From NCBI RefSeq assembly GCF_011297335.1, contig NZ_JAAOTJ010000009.1:229652-293651 (forward strand): a DNA stretch of 64,000 bases. Direction: 5' to 3'. Within the stretch, counting starts at the first letter, position 1, and the number at the start of each line of letters is the position of its first letter. Origin of the DNA: Catellatospora methionotrophica. GTDB taxonomy: Bacteria; Actinomycetota; Actinomycetes; Mycobacteriales; Micromonosporaceae. The position numbers and the translations under genes are program-made. A model generated the notes under the pieces. It worked only from the letters and a program-made list of their open reading frames with translations. It searched no databases and was not told the origin of the DNA. This document shows positions 37,383 to 49,008 of this stretch, piece by piece.

Positions 37383-39794
37383 GTGGACCTCCCCCCGGGG
37401 CTCGCGATAGCCGTACTGGCGAGCGTGTTGACCGCTGTGCCTGTGGTCTGGGCACTGGCGACGAATCGGCTGGTCGACCAGCACGGCCTGGTCGTCCGCG
37501 CGAACCGGCTCACCGCCGGTGCGCTGATGGTGTACGCCCTCGCCGCCCCGATCGCCTGGGTGCACACGGCTGGCTGGCCGGACGGCTGGGTGGACCGGAT
37601 GAGCAGCCGCATGGTGCTAGGCGGCCTGCTCGGCCTGCCCGCGTCGATCGCGGCCCTGCTGCTGGTGGCCGCGCTGCTGGAGATCACCGATCAGGTGGTC
37701 GGCGACAACGCCCGGCTGCGGCTGATGCTCGAGTCGCTGATGGTGGCCTCGGGACTGTTCATCGTGGCCTGGACGTTCCTGCTCGCTCCGGACAAACCGG
37801 GACACCACCCGATTCCGGGCGCATGCGTGCCGGTCCTGGTGGCCACGGTGCTGTGCTCGGTGGTGCTGGGCTTGAGCGCGGTGCTGGTGGTGCGTGCCCA
37901 GTTGCGGCAGGGTCCACTGCTGCGGCACTGCATCGGCGCGGGCCTGCTGACCCTCGGCATGACCGCGATCGCCGGGGGCGCGTGTTACGGGGTGCCACTG
38001 GTGGTGCTGGCCGGAGCGGTCGCCGTGCCGCTCGGTGCGGCGCTGTGGTTCATCGGCCCGCCGCCCCCGCCGCGCACCAGCGACTCCGAGTCGGCTTCGC
38101 CGAGTTCGGGCCTGGCCGCCGGGCTCGCTCCGGTGGTGACGATCTCCCTGGTGGCGGTGCTCGGTTACGCCCGCGGCATGGGGATCGAGCCGGTCACCGC
38201 CGTGGTCGGCATCCTGAACGGCTTCTTCATGGTCGGCCGGCAGTACCTGGCCGTGGTGGACGTGCGCCGGGCCAACAACCGGCTGGCCGACAGCGAGTCG
38301 CACTTCCGCGAGCTGGCCCACACCGATCCGCTGACCGGCCTGGCCAACCGCCGCGGGCTGCTGCGCACCATGTACCTCGACGCGGCGGGCGGCCCGCCCT
38401 GCGTGCTGCTCACCCTCGACCTGGACGGCTTCAAGAACGTCAACGACATGCGCGGGCACGACGCGGGCGACGCGGTGCTGATCGAGGTCGGCCAGCGGTT
38501 GCGGCTCAACCTGCGGCCCGGTGACCTCGCGGCGCGGCTGGGCGGCGACGAGTTCGCGGTGCTCATGTGGAGCAAGCCCGGCGAGGCCGCGAAGGTCGCC
38601 ACCCGGCTGCTGGCCGTGCTGTCCCGGCCCTACCAGCACGGTGCGGCCGACATCTTCCTGTCGGCCAGCATCGGCCTGGCCGGGTGCAGCGCCGCCGACG
38701 ACATCCCGACCCTGCTGCGCAACGCCGACCTCGCCCTGCGGGCCGCCAAGCAGCGCGGCAAGAACCGGGTCGAGCTCTACGACGAGGTGTACGACAAGCA
38801 GCTGCGCCGCCGCACCGCGATCGAGCACGAGCTGCGCGGTGCCATCGAGCGCCAGGAGCTGACCCTGGCGTACCAGCCGGTGGTGGCCCTGCCGTCGACC
38901 CGCCCGGTCGGCGCGGAGGCCCTGATCCGCTGGAAGCATCCCGAGCTGGGCCAGGTCGGGCCGCTGGAGTTCATCCCGATCGCCGAGGAGACCGGCCAGA
39001 TCGAGATGATCGGCGCGTGGGTGCTGGACCAGGCCTGCCGCCAGCTCTCGCGCTGGGTGCAGGAGGGTTACGACGTCTGGGTGTCGGTGAACATCTCCCC
39101 GCGGGAGCTGCACTCCACCAAGTACGTCACCAGTGTCAAGGAGGTGCTGCGCAAGCACCGGGTGCCGCCGTCGCGGCTGGTGCTGGAGGTGACCGAGCAC
39201 GCCGTGGCGACCGACCTGGACGAGTTCCGGCGCACCCTGGCCGCGCTGCGGGCACTGGGCCTGCGCATCGCCCTGGACGACTTCGGCGCTGGCTACTCCT
39301 CGCTGGGACAGCTGCGCCAGATGCCGGTGGACATCCTCAAGATCGACCGCGATCTGGTCATCGACGCGCCGTCCGACCACGGGCCGGGCGCGCCGATGGT
39401 GGACGTCGCGGTGCGTCTGGGGCAGCGGCTCGGCCTGCAGGTGATCGCCGAGGGCATCAGTGAGCCGCATCACCGCCGCCTGGTCGAGGCGACCGGCTGC
39501 CCGTACGGGCAGGGCCAGCTGTTCGGCATGGGAGTGCCCGCCGAGCACCTGGAAGCGCGGCTGGCGTCCTCGGGCAACGGGGCGCCCAAGGCCCTGCCCG
39601 CGGCACCGGCCCGGCCGCAGCCGAGTGCGCCGACGGCGGCCAACGGCGCGACGCCGACCAAGATGCTCCCGAGCGCGCAGAGCGCCCCCGGAAACAGTGC
39701 CTCACCAGCCAAGTCATTGCCGATCGGGCAGCCCCTTCATGGGCTGAATCCGGGCCGCCACGACACGGCAGTCCCAACATCCGGGAGCAGTTGA
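37383..39794 (+). CDS. membrane-anchored GGDEF-EAL cyclic-di-GMP protein
   Basis: An 803-residue protein. Residues 1-290 hold about eight hydrophobic segments. GGDEF is intact at 387-391 (RLGGDEFAVL). EALIRWKHP (512) and DDFGAGYSSLG mark the EAL domain; the later motif reads IAEGIS. A tail of some 60 residues rich in Pro, Ala and Ser follows. It is the second such protein in the window, with a different membrane part. The start GTG 37383 lies 133 bases from the divergent ilvD start. A hairpin overlaps its stop. Confidence 0.88.
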   Translation: MDLPPGLAIAVLASVLTAVPVVWALATNRLVDQHGLVVRANRLTAGALMVYALAAPIAWVHTAGWPDGWVDRMSSRMVLGGLLGLPASIAALLLVAALLEITDQVVGDNARLRLMLESLMVASGLFIVAWTFLLAPDKPGHHPIPGACVPVLVATVLCSVVLGLSAVLVVRAQLRQGPLLRHCIGAGLLTLGMTAIAGGACYGVPLVVLAGAVAVPLGAALWFIGPPPPPRTSDSESASPSSGLAAGLAPVVTISLVAVLGYARGMGIEPVTAVVGILNGFFMVGRQYLAVVDVRRANNRLADSESHFRELAHTDPLTGLANRRGLLRTMYLDAAGGPPCVLLTLDLDGFKNVNDMRGHDAGDAVLIEVGQRLRLNLRPGDLAARLGGDEFAVLMWSKPGEAAKVATRLLAVLSRPYQHGAADIFLSASIGLAGCSAADDIPTLLRNADLALRAAKQRGKNRVELYDEVYDKQLRRRTAIEHELRGAIERQELTLAYQPVVALPSTRPVGAEALIRWKHPELGQVGPLEFIPIAEETGQIEMIGAWVLDQACRQLSRWVQEGYDVWVSVNISPRELHSTKYVTSVKEVLRKHRVPPSRLVLEVTEHAVATDLDEFRRTLAALRALGLRIALDDFGAGYSSLGQLRQMPVDILKIDRDLVIDAPSDHGPGAPMVDVAVRLGQRLGLQVIAEGISEPHHRRLVEATGCPYGQGQLFGMGVPAEHLEARLASSGNGAPKALPAAPARPQPSAPTAANGATPTKMLPSAQSAPGNSASPAKSLPIGQPLHGLNPGRHDTAVPTSGSS

Positions 39795-39816
39795 CTCAGC
39801 GGCTGAGATGAGTCAA
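39791..39816. promoter_or_regulatory. inverted repeat TTGACTCA...TGAGTCAA before the ilvB leader
   Basis: Perfect 8-bp arms with a 10-nt spacer overlap the stop of the GGDEF-EAL gene and end ten bases before the leader peptide ATG. TTGACT within it could also serve as a -35 box. It may be an operator for ilvBNC or a weak terminator of the upstream gene. Confidence 0.45.
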
Positions 39817-39825
39817 GCTGGGCCC

Positions 39826-39864
39826 ATGTCGACCTCTCGGCCGTCCGCCCGAGTACTTACCTGA
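39826..39864 (+). CDS. ilvB attenuator leader peptide (12 residues)
   Basis: ATG to TGA encodes MSTSRPSARVLT. Near its end are adjacent Val GTA and Leu CTT codons, both rare in this GC-rich genome, then Thr. Ribosome stalling there when charged Val or Leu tRNA is scarce would favour an alternative fold of the RNA that follows. No ribosome binding site is seen, so the transcript may begin at the ATG. Leader peptides of this type precede ilvB in other actinobacteria. Confidence 0.6.
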   Translation: MSTSRPSARVLT

Positions 39865-39928
39865 GCGCACTCTCCACTGAGCGAGAGTGCGCTGGCCCCC
39901 GTGCGAACTTTGCACGAGGGCTTTTTTG
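39865..39928 (+). terminator. ilvB transcription attenuator
   Basis: A first hairpin, GCGCACTCTC with GAGAGTGCGC (about 39865-39892), is followed by a second, GCCCCCGTGCGAA with TTGCACGAGGGC (about 39894-39921), that ends in a run of six T. It lies between the leader peptide and ilvB and is the classical intrinsic terminator layout of amino acid attenuation. Confidence 0.75.
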
Positions 39929-39975
39929 TTGGCCGGACGCCCTGAGACCTTCCAGATGCCAAAGGTGATCGGAAA

Positions 39976-41795
39976 ATGACTAGACCCAGCCCGGAGTCCC
40001 TGGCCCAGCGGGCCGCGGCGCAACGATCAGCGCCCCCCGCCGCCCCCGGCGCCCAGTCCGCCCCCGTGGCGGCGACCGGCGCCCAGAGCCTCGTCAAGTC
40101 CCTGGAGGCGCTCGGGGTAGAGGTGGTCTTCGGCATTCCCGGCGGCGCCATCCTCCCCGCGTACGACCCCCTGTTCGACTCGAAACTGCGCCACATCCTG
40201 GTCCGCCACGAGCAGGGCGGCGGGCACGCCGCCACCGGGTACGCCCAGGCCACCGGCAAGGTCGGCGTGTGCATGGCGACCTCGGGCCCCGGCGCGACGA
40301 ACCTGGTCACCCCGATCGCCGACGCCTACATGGACTCGGTGCCGCTGGTGGCGATCACCGGTCAGGTGGCCCGCCCGTCCATCGGCACGGACGCCTTCCA
40401 GGAGGCCGACATCCAGGGCATCACCCTGCCGATCACCAAGCACAACTTCCTGGTCCAGTCGCCCGACGAACTGCCCCGGGTGCTGGCCGAGGCGTTCCAC
40501 CTGGCCGCCACCGGCCGGCCCGGCCCGGTCCTGGTCGACATCCCCAAGGACGTGCTGCAGGCGCAGACCACGTTCAGCTGGCCGCCGGTGCTGGACCTGC
40601 CGGGCTACCGGCCGACCCTGCACCCGCACGGCAAGCAGATCCGCGAGGCGGCCCGCCTGATCATGGCGGCCAGGCGCCCGGTGCTGTACGTCGGCGGCGG
40701 CGTGCTCAAGGCGCAGGCCACCGAGGCGCTGCGCGAACTGGCCGAGCTGACCGGCATCCCGGTGGTCACCACGCTGATGGCGCGGGGCGCGTTCCCCGAC
40801 TCGCACGCCCAGCACGTCGGCATGCCCGGCATGCACGGCTCGGTGTCGGCGGTGTACGCCCTCCAGCGCAGCGACCTGCTGATCACCCTCGGCGCGCGCT
40901 TCGACGACCGGGTGACCGGCAAGCTGGACAGCTTCGCCCCGGACGCCCAGGTCATCCACGCCGACATCGACCCGGCCGAGATCGGCAAGAACCGCCACGC
41001 GGACGTGCCGATCGTGGGCGACGTCAAGCACGTGCTGGAGGAGCTGATCACAGCGCTGCGGGCCGAGACCCACCCGGCGCGCGACGAGTGGTGGGCGCAG
41101 CTCAACGACCTGCGCACCCGCTACCCGCTGGGCTGGGAGGAGCCGGAGGACGGCACCCTCGCCCCGCAGTACGTGATCAAGCGGCTGGGCGAGATCGCCG
41201 GACCGGACGCCGTCTACGTGGCGGGCGTCGGCCAGCACCAGATGTGGGCCAGCCAGTTCATCTCGTACGAGAAGCCCGCCACCTGGCTGAACTCCGGCGG
41301 TCTGGGCACCATGGGCTACGCGGTCCCGGCCGCGATGGGCGCGAAGGTGGCCCGGCCCGACGCGGTGGTGTGGGCGATCGACGGCGACGGCTGCTTCCAG
41401 ATGACCAATCAGGAACTGGCCACCTGCGCCCTCGAGGGCATCCCGATCAAGGTGGCCGTCATCAACAACGGCAACCTGGGCATGGTCCGGCAGTGGCAGA
41501 CCCTGTTCTACGACTCGCGTTACTCCAACACCGACCTGGGCACGCACAAGCACCGCATCCCCGACTTCGTGAAGCTCGCGGAGGCGCTGGGCTGCATCGG
41601 CATGCGCTGCGAGTCGGCCGAGGACGTCGACAAGACCATCGAGGCCGCCATGGCGATCAACGACGCGCCCGTGGTCATCGACTTCGTGGTCGGCAAGGAC
41701 GCCATGGTGTGGCCGATGGTCGCCGCCGGCACCAGCAACGACGAGATCCAGTTCGCCCGCGGCGTCCGCCCGACCTTCGACGAGGATGATCTCTG

Positions 41796-41796
<1 letters not shown>
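39976..41796 (+). CDS. ilvB: acetolactate synthase large subunit
   Basis: A 606-residue thiamine diphosphate enzyme, first step of branched-chain amino acid synthesis. The catalytic Glu is in [15 protein letters not shown], the FAD region follows, and the cofactor motif is [12 protein letters not shown] with [11 protein letters not shown]. The N-terminal extension (about 35 residues, Pro/Ala-rich) is usual in actinobacteria. ATG 39976 has AAAGGTG upstream. The TGA overlaps the ATG of ilvN. Confidence 0.96.
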
Positions 41797-43542
<1,746 letters not shown>

Positions 43543-43562
43543 AGCTTTCCTCTCCCAAGGTG

Positions 43563-43634
43563 TCCGGCCGCGCAACCTTGCGGCCGGGCTTACCGGGCCG
43601 TGCCCAGGCGATCCCTGGGCACGGCCCGGTTTTT
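43563..43634 (+). terminator. ilvC terminator (two hairpins, T-run)
   Basis: A first hairpin TCCGGCCGC/GCGGCCGGG (43563-43588) is followed by CCGGGCCGTGCCCAGG with CCTGGGCACGGCCCGG (43593-43629) and TTTTT at 43630-43634. This is the clearest rho-independent terminator in the window. Confidence 0.85.
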
Positions 43635-43783
43635 CTTGATCATGCCGTTTCGCCCGGTCAGCGCTTTCCGGGGCGCGCAGCGCGTTCTTGACCGGTTCCA
43701 GAGACGGCCGGAAACGGACTGAGCAGCACGAACGTGAGTACCGTCACGCGGTGGCTTGGACCTGCGAAGCACCCGAGAGCCCG

Positions 43784-43789
43784 TAGCAT
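43784..43789 (+). promoter_or_regulatory. -10 box of the serA promoter
   Basis: TAGCAT 73 bases before serA, in the 228-base gap after the ilvC terminator. No clear -35 box is seen at the right distance. Confidence 0.35.
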
Positions 43790-43862
43790 CGCGGGGGTAG
43801 GGCCCGACACGCAGTGCGGCGAACCGGGCTGAAGTCATCCAACTCTCTCCGTGAGGCAAGCT

Positions 43863-45464
43863 GTGACTCCCGTCGTTCTCATTGCCGAAGAACTCGCTCC
43901 CGCCGCGCTCGACGTGCTGGCGCACGACTTCGACGTACGTCACGTCGACGGCACGGACCGGGCGGCACTGCTTGCCGCGCTGGCCGATGCCGATGCCGTG
44001 ATCGTGCGCAGTGCCACCCAGATCAACGCCGAGGCCATCGCGGCCGCGCCGCGCCTGAAGGTCGTCGCCCGCGCGGGCATCGGCCTGGACAACGTCGAGG
44101 TGCCCGCCGCCACCGCCAAGGGCGTGATGGTGGTCAACGCGCCGACGTCCAACATCGTCTCGGCCGCCGAGCAGGCCATCGCGCTGCTGCTGGCCGTCGC
44201 CCGCAACACCGCCTCGGCGTCGTCGGCGCTGAAGAACGGCGAGTGGAAGCGCTCGAAGTACACCGGTGTCGAACTGCAGGGCAAGACCGTCGGCGTGGTC
44301 GGCCTGGGCCGCATCGGCGTGCTGTTCGCGCAGCGCATCGCCGCGTTCGGCACCCGCCTGATCGCGTACGACCCGTACGTGCAGCCCGCCCGCGCGGCCC
44401 AGCTCGGCGTGCGCCTGGTCGGCCTGGAGGAGCTGCTGCGCGAGAGCGACTTCATCTCGATCCACCTGCCGAAGACCCCGGAGACCGTCGGCCTCATCGG
44501 AGCCAAGGAACTCCAGCTGGTCAAGCCCGACGTGCGGATCATCAACGCCGCGCGCGGCGGTCTGATCGACGAGGACGCGCTGGCCGAGGCCCTCGCTGAG
44601 GGCCGCGTCGCCGGTGTCGGTGTCGACGTCTTCCTCAAGGAGCCGTGCACCAGTTCGCCGCTGTTCGCGTTCGACAACGTGGTGGCCACCCCGCACCTGG
44701 GCGCGTCGACGCACGAGGCGCAGGACAAGGCCGGTCTGGCCGTCGCCAAGAGCGTCAAGCTGGCGCTGCAGGGCGAGTTCGTGCCGGACGCGGTCAACGT
44801 GCAGGCCGGCGGCCTGGTCGCCGAGGAGGTGCGGCCGCTGCTGCCGCTGGCCGAGAAGCTGGGCAAGGTCTTCACGGCCATCGCCGGCGGCGTCGCCGCG
44901 GGTGTCACCGTCGAGGTGCGCGGCGAGATCGTCAACCAGCACGACGTGTCGGTGCTGAAGCTGGCCGCCAGCAAGGGCCTGTTCAGTGCGATCGTCGAGG
45001 AGCAGGTCACCTACGTCAACGCCCCGCTGATCGCGGCGGACCGCGGTGTCGAGATCGACCTGACCACGAACCCCGAGGCCAACGAGCACAAGAACCTGGT
45101 GACGGTACGCGGCGCGCTGCCGGACGGGCGTACCGTCTCGGTCGCCGGTGCGGTCGTCACCCACGGCCTGCGCGACCAGCTCAAGCTGACCGAGCTGGAC
45201 GGTTTCGACCTGGAGCTGGACGCCGACGGCAACCTGATCTTCTTCCGCTACGCGGACCGGCCCGGTGTGGTCGGCGCGGTCGGCACCGTGCTCGGCGCGG
45301 TCGGCGTGAACATCGCGGCGATGCAGGTGGCCCGGCGCGAGGCCGGTGGCGAGGCGCTGATGACGCTGACCGTCGACTCGCCGGTGGCGGCGGACCTGCT
45401 GCAGCGGGCCGCGGAGAACATCGGCGCGGTGTCGGTCAGCGCGGTTGATCTCACCGAAGAGTGA
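43863..45464 (+). CDS. serA: D-3-phosphoglycerate dehydrogenase
   Basis: A 533-residue long-form enzyme, first step of serine synthesis. VGVVGLGRIGVLFAQR is the NAD motif, HLPKTPET and NAARGGLIDEDAL follow, and the catalytic His is in ATPHLGAST. Two C-terminal domains (allosteric substrate-binding and ACT: YADRPGVVGAVGTVLGAVGVNIAAMQV) allow serine control. GTG 43863 is preferred over GTG 43851 because GAGG lies six bases before it. Confidence 0.95.
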   Translation: MTPVVLIAEELAPAALDVLAHDFDVRHVDGTDRAALLAALADADAVIVRSATQINAEAIAAAPRLKVVARAGIGLDNVEVPAATAKGVMVVNAPTSNIVSAAEQAIALLLAVARNTASASSALKNGEWKRSKYTGVELQGKTVGVVGLGRIGVLFAQRIAAFGTRLIAYDPYVQPARAAQLGVRLVGLEELLRESDFISIHLPKTPETVGLIGAKELQLVKPDVRIINAARGGLIDEDALAEALAEGRVAGVGVDVFLKEPCTSSPLFAFDNVVATPHLGASTHEAQDKAGLAVAKSVKLALQGEFVPDAVNVQAGGLVAEEVRPLLPLAEKLGKVFTAIAGGVAAGVTVEVRGEIVNQHDVSVLKLAASKGLFSAIVEEQVTYVNAPLIAADRGVEIDLTTNPEANEHKNLVTVRGALPDGRTVSVAGAVVTHGLRDQLKLTELDGFDLELDADGNLIFFRYADRPGVVGAVGTVLGAVGVNIAAMQVARREAGGEALMTLTVDSPVAADLLQRAAENIGAVSVSAVDLTEE

Positions 45465-45472
45465 GCAGGTGC

Positions 45473-45640
45473 TTGCGTAGCGTGTTGGCAACTGGGTAGC
45501 CTGCACGGGTGTCCATTGCGGACACGCTCGCCCTACGTCCCGGGACGGGTCTTCGGGTGACCCCTGCCGAGGCGGGTGGCGGACGGCCAGATGAGCACCG
45601 ATCGGCCCGGTGAGCTGTTGTCGCAGCTCACCGGGCCGAT
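45473..45640 (+). ncRNA. candidate small RNA downstream of serA
   Basis: TTGCGT (45473-45478) and TAGCCT (45497-45502) with an 18-bp spacer look like a promoter placed just after the serA stop. A perfect 16-bp hairpin, ATCGGCCCGGTGAGCT with its complement, lies at 45601-45640. The roughly 130 nt between hold small hairpins (TGTCC/GGACA) and no credible coding frame. A transcript of that size is possible; alternatively the hairpin is a distant serA terminator. Confidence 0.3.
45601..45640 (+). terminator. perfect hairpin in the serA-acetyltransferase gap
   Basis: 16-bp arms around the 8-nt loop GTTGTCGC. It is followed by TGCTGTT, a weak T-rich tail. It separates serA from the acetyltransferase gene; the 340-base gap holds nothing else that I can support. 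Confidence 0.6.
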
Positions 45641-45805
45641 TGCTGTTCCGGCGCCTGCGGGGAGCGCCGGGCAAGGTCGGCGCGGCGGCCGTTCGGCGGC
45701 GCCGCACCTCGCCGGGTGTTCAGCCGCACCGCCGGGTACGACGCCGAGCGGCCGGACGCGGGGGTAATCCGGCCGCCGGGCCGCCGTCCGTGGCAGCATT
45801 CCGGC

Positions 45806-46354
45806 ATGAGTGAGTCGTCCCAGACGGAGATCGTCATCGCGCCGGTCGGTTTCGAGCACCTGCGCCAGGTTCTGGATCTGGGCTACCGGGTCTTCGACAC
45901 GACCGTGAAGCCGTACACCTCATGGTCGCTGACCGCCGTGGCCGAGCACCTGGACAGCGGGGACAGCGCCTGCTGGGTGGCGCTGGACGGCACCGCGGTC
46001 GTCGGGTTCGTGCTCGGCTCGCAGACCTTCGAGCTGCGCGACGACTGGGGCTACCTGGAGTGGATCGCGGTGGATCCGGCGTACCAGGGCCGGGGCATCG
46101 CCGGTCGGCTGGTCGACTCGTGCTGCGAGGCGCTGTTCGCAGGCGGGGCGAGCCGCGTGGTCACCGACGTCGAGTCGTCCAACAGCGCGTCGGCGACGCT
46201 GATGGCGCGCAACGGCTTCGCCCCGGCGGTCACCGTCACCCTGTTCGTCCGCAGCAGCCAGCCTGACGAGGAGCCCGGCCGGGCCGTGCGCGGCGTCTCC
46301 AAGCGCCCCCTGATCCGCAGCGGCCGCCTGCTCGGCGACCATCGCAACCCCTGA
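45806..46354 (+). CDS. GNAT family N-acetyltransferase
   Basis: A 182-residue protein. YLEWIAVDPAYQGRGIAGRLVDSC is the acetyl-CoA binding region (Q-G-R-G-I-A), and ESSNSASATLMARNGFAP is the usual C-terminal part of the fold. Substrate unknown. ATG 45806 is chosen since the family domain starts shortly after; CAGCAT six bases before it could be a leaderless -10. Confidence 0.8.
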   Translation: MSESSQTEIVIAPVGFEHLRQVLDLGYRVFDTTVKPYTSWSLTAVAEHLDSGDSACWVALDGTAVVGFVLGSQTFELRDDWGYLEWIAVDPAYQGRGIAGRLVDSCCEALFAGGASRVVTDVESSNSASATLMARNGFAPAVTVTLFVRSSQPDEEPGRAVRGVSKRPLIRSGRLLGDHRNP

Positions 46355-46361
46355 GCCGAGA

Positions 46362-46376
46362 TTCCACATACTGGAA
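46362..46376. promoter_or_regulatory. palindrome TTCCA-N5-TGGAA upstream of leuB
   Basis: A 15-bp inverted repeat in the 103-base gap before leuB, overlapping CATACT which could be a -10. It may be an operator for leucine synthesis control. Confidence 0.35.
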
Positions 46377-46457
46377 CGAGTGTACCGTTGGGTGGGAGCG
46401 GGGCTTAACGTTCGGTAGACATGTGCAATGAGCGGAAGCGGTAGGGAGCGGGCTGGC

Positions 46458-47480
46458 ATGCGCATCGCGGTCGTGGCGGGTGACGGGATCGGCGCCGAGG
46501 TGGTGGCGGAGGGACTCAAGGTCCTCGACGCGGTGCTGCCGGGCGTGGAGACGACGCCGTATGACCTCGGCGCGGCGCGCTACCACCGGACCGGTGAGGT
46601 GTTCCCGGACTCCGTGCGCGACGAGCTCGCCCAGCACGACGCGATCCTGCTCGGCGCGGTCGGCGACCCCTCCGTGCCGCCGGGCGTGCTGGAGCGGGGC
46701 CTGCTGCTGAAGCTGCGCTTCGACTTCGACCAGTACGTCAACCTGCGCCCCTCGCGGCTGTGGCCCGGCACCACCGGCCCGCTGGCCGGAGTGAAGCCGG
46801 GTGAGATCGACTTCGTGGTGGTGCGCGAGGGCACCGAGGGCCTGTACGCGGGCGCCGGCGGCGGCCTGCACCGGGGCACCCCGGCGGAGATCGCCACCGA
46901 GGAGAGCCTGAACACCCGCCACGGCGTGGAGCGCGTCATCCGCGACGCCTTCGCCCGCGCCGGCAGCCGGACCCGCCGCAAGGTCACCATGGTGCACAAG
47001 ACCAACGTGCTGACCCACGCGGGCGGCCTGTGGGCGCGCACCTTCGCCGAGGTGGCCACCGAGTTCCCGGACATCGCGACGGAGTACCAGCACGTCGACG
47101 CGGCGGCCATGTTCATGGTGACGAACCCGCAGCGTTACGACGTGATCGTCACCGACAACCTGTTCGGCGACATCCTGACCGACATCGCGGCCGCCGTCAC
47201 CGGTGGCATCGGCCTGGCCGCGAGCGGCTGCATCAATCCGACGCGGGCCTACCCGTCGATGTTCGAGCCGGTGCACGGCTCCGCGCCGGACATCGCGGGC
47301 CAGGGCAAGGCCGACCCCGTGGCGGCCATCCTGTCGGTGGCGCTGTGCCTGGAGCACCTGGGCCACCCCGACGAGGCCCGCAAGATCGAAGAAGCGGTGG
47401 CCACCGAGCTCTCCGGGCGCACCGGGGAGCCGATCCGCACCGCCGAGGTCGGCGACCGGGTATCCGTACTCGTAGCATGA
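46458..47480 (+). CDS. leuB: 3-isopropylmalate dehydrogenase
   Basis: A 340-residue NAD-dependent decarboxylating dehydrogenase of leucine synthesis. It begins [14 protein letters not shown], has the arginines of [15 protein letters not shown] [22 protein letters not shown], and the metal aspartates in [12 protein letters not shown], then [22 protein letters not shown] 46458 has GGGAG nine bases upstream and is preferred over ATG 46428. leuA and leuCD are not in the window. Confidence 0.93.
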   Translation: MRIAVVAGDGIGAEVVAEGLKVLDAVLPGVETTPYDLGAARYHRTGEVFPDSVRDELAQHDAILLGAVGDPSVPPGVLERGLLLKLRFDFDQYVNLRPSRLWPGTTGPLAGVKPGEIDFVVVREGTEGLYAGAGGGLHRGTPAEIATEESLNTRHGVERVIRDAFARAGSRTRRKVTMVHKTNVLTHAGGLWARTFAEVATEFPDIATEYQHVDAAAMFMVTNPQRYDVIVTDNLFGDILTDIAAAVTGGIGLAASGCINPTRAYPSMFEPVHGSAPDIAGQGKADPVAAILSVALCLEHLGHPDEARKIEEAVATELSGRTGEPIRTAEVGDRVSVLVA

Positions 47481-47612
47481 CCGCCGGGCCTCGGTCCGTC
47501 GGTGACCGGGGCGGATACGCATAAACTGCCCAGGTCATCGACCGGGCTGGGGTTGAACGACCGTTAGAGGTAAGTTTTCCCCCAGATCCCGCAACGATGG
47601 AGGGCAGCGCGC

Positions 47613-48707
47613 ATGAGCGGCGGTGGCACGATCGACTTCGAGATCCGTGAGAGTTCGCAGCGGGTATCGGCCACGGAGCGCGAAGCGCTGCTGGCCAACC
47701 CCGGCTTCGGACGGATCTTCACCGATCACATGGTGACCATCCGGTACGCCGAGGGCAAGGGCTGGTACGACGCGCGCGTCGAAGCGCGGGCGCCCATCCC
47801 GATGGACCCGGCGACCGCCGTACTGCACTACGCGCAGGAGATCTTCGAGGGCATGAAGGCCTACCGGCGCGCCGACGGCCGGGTCGGCTTCTTCCGCCCC
47901 GACGCCAACGCGCGCCGGTTCGCGGCGTCGGCCCAGCGCATGGCGATGGCCCCGCTGCCGGAGGAGCTGTTCCTGGACTCGATCCGCCAGCTCGTCGGCA
48001 TCGACCAGGAGTGGATCCCGACCAGCGCCGAGGGCAGCCTCTACCTGCGCCCGTTCCAGTACGCCAGCGAGGTCTTCCTCGGCGTGCGGCCGGCCCGCGA
48101 ATACCTGTACTGCGTGATCGCGTCGCCGGTCGGGCCGTACTTCTCGGGCGGCCTCAAGCCGGTCACCATCTGGGTGTCCGACGACTACACCCGGGCCGCG
48201 CCCGGCGGCACCGGCGCGGCCAAGTGCGGCGGCAACTACGCCGCCTCGCTGCTGGCCCAGGCCCAGGCCGCCGAGAACGGCTGCGACCAGGTCGTCTACC
48301 TCGACGCCGTGGAGCGCAAGTACGTCGACGAACTCGGCGGCATGAACGTCTTCTTCGTGCGCGCCGACGGCTCGATGTTCACGCCCGAGCTCAACGGGTC
48401 GATCCTGCCCGGCATCACCCGCGACTCGATCATCCAGCTCGCCCGCGAGCAGGGACGCGCCGTCGAGGAACGCCCCGTCACCATCGACGAGTGGCGCGAC
48501 GGCGCGCGCAGCGGCGAGATCGTGGAGACCTTCGCCTGCGGCACCGCCGCCGTGCTCACCCCGATCGGCACCGTGCGCGGCGTCGACGGCGAGTTCAAGC
48601 TCGGCGACGGCGGCACCGGCCCGGTCACCGCCGGCCTGCGCCAGTCCCTGGTCGACATCCAGTACGGCCGCTCCGCCGACCCCTACGGCTGGACATCCAC
48701 CCTGTAA
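47613..48707 (+). CDS. ilvE: branched-chain amino acid aminotransferase
   Basis: A 364-residue fold IV PLP transaminase that makes the last step of valine, leucine and isoleucine synthesis. EIFEGMKAYRRADG and NARRFAASAQRMAM are typical, the PLP lysine is in VYLDAVERKYVDELGGMN, and the phosphate loop follows ETFACGTAAVLTPIG. ATG 47613 has GGAGGG upstream. The set ilvBNC-serA-leuB-ilvE is all on one strand. Confidence 0.95.
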   Translation: MSGGGTIDFEIRESSQRVSATEREALLANPGFGRIFTDHMVTIRYAEGKGWYDARVEARAPIPMDPATAVLHYAQEIFEGMKAYRRADGRVGFFRPDANARRFAASAQRMAMAPLPEELFLDSIRQLVGIDQEWIPTSAEGSLYLRPFQYASEVFLGVRPAREYLYCVIASPVGPYFSGGLKPVTIWVSDDYTRAAPGGTGAAKCGGNYAASLLAQAQAAENGCDQVVYLDAVERKYVDELGGMNVFFVRADGSMFTPELNGSILPGITRDSIIQLAREQGRAVEERPVTIDEWRDGARSGEIVETFACGTAAVLTPIGTVRGVDGEFKLGDGGTGPVTAGLRQSLVDIQYGRSADPYGWTSTL

Positions 48708-48780
48708 CCAACCCCGGCCACCGGTACCAGCCACCGGCCATCGGCAACGGCACCGGGCTCCGGCCACCGGCTTCCGGTCG

Positions 48781-48829
48781 AAGGAAGGGCACCTTCTTAA
48801 CGCTCCGCGTTGAGGAAGGTGCCCTTCTT
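48781..48829. repeat. family D palindrome
   Basis: AAGGAAGGGCACCTTCTTAA and TTGAGGAAGGTGCCCTTCTT, with CGCTCCGCG at the centre. The loop is shared in part with the copy at 28901. Confidence 0.8.
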
Positions 48830-48844
48830 AACGCCAGGAGGTCC

Positions 48845-48909
48845 AAGATCGCCGTTTGCGGTCAAAACCTGTGGTGGGACCATAGGTTTTGACCGCAAAC
48901 GGCGATCTT
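48845..48909. repeat. 65-bp palindromic element, family B, copy 2
   Basis: Perfect 26-bp arms (AAGATCGCCGTTTGCGGTCA... at 48845-48870 and the complement at 48884-48909) around a 13-nt centre. It is the best preserved copy of family B and sits 15 bases after a family D palindrome. Confidence 0.9.
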
Positions 48910-49008
48910 CACGGGCGGTGCCGACCCGCGCGGCGCGGCAGCCAGGTGGCGGGCGGCCAGACGGGGCGGTGGCGGTGGTGCATAGCAGATCAACTCGGTG
49001 GGCGGTGG

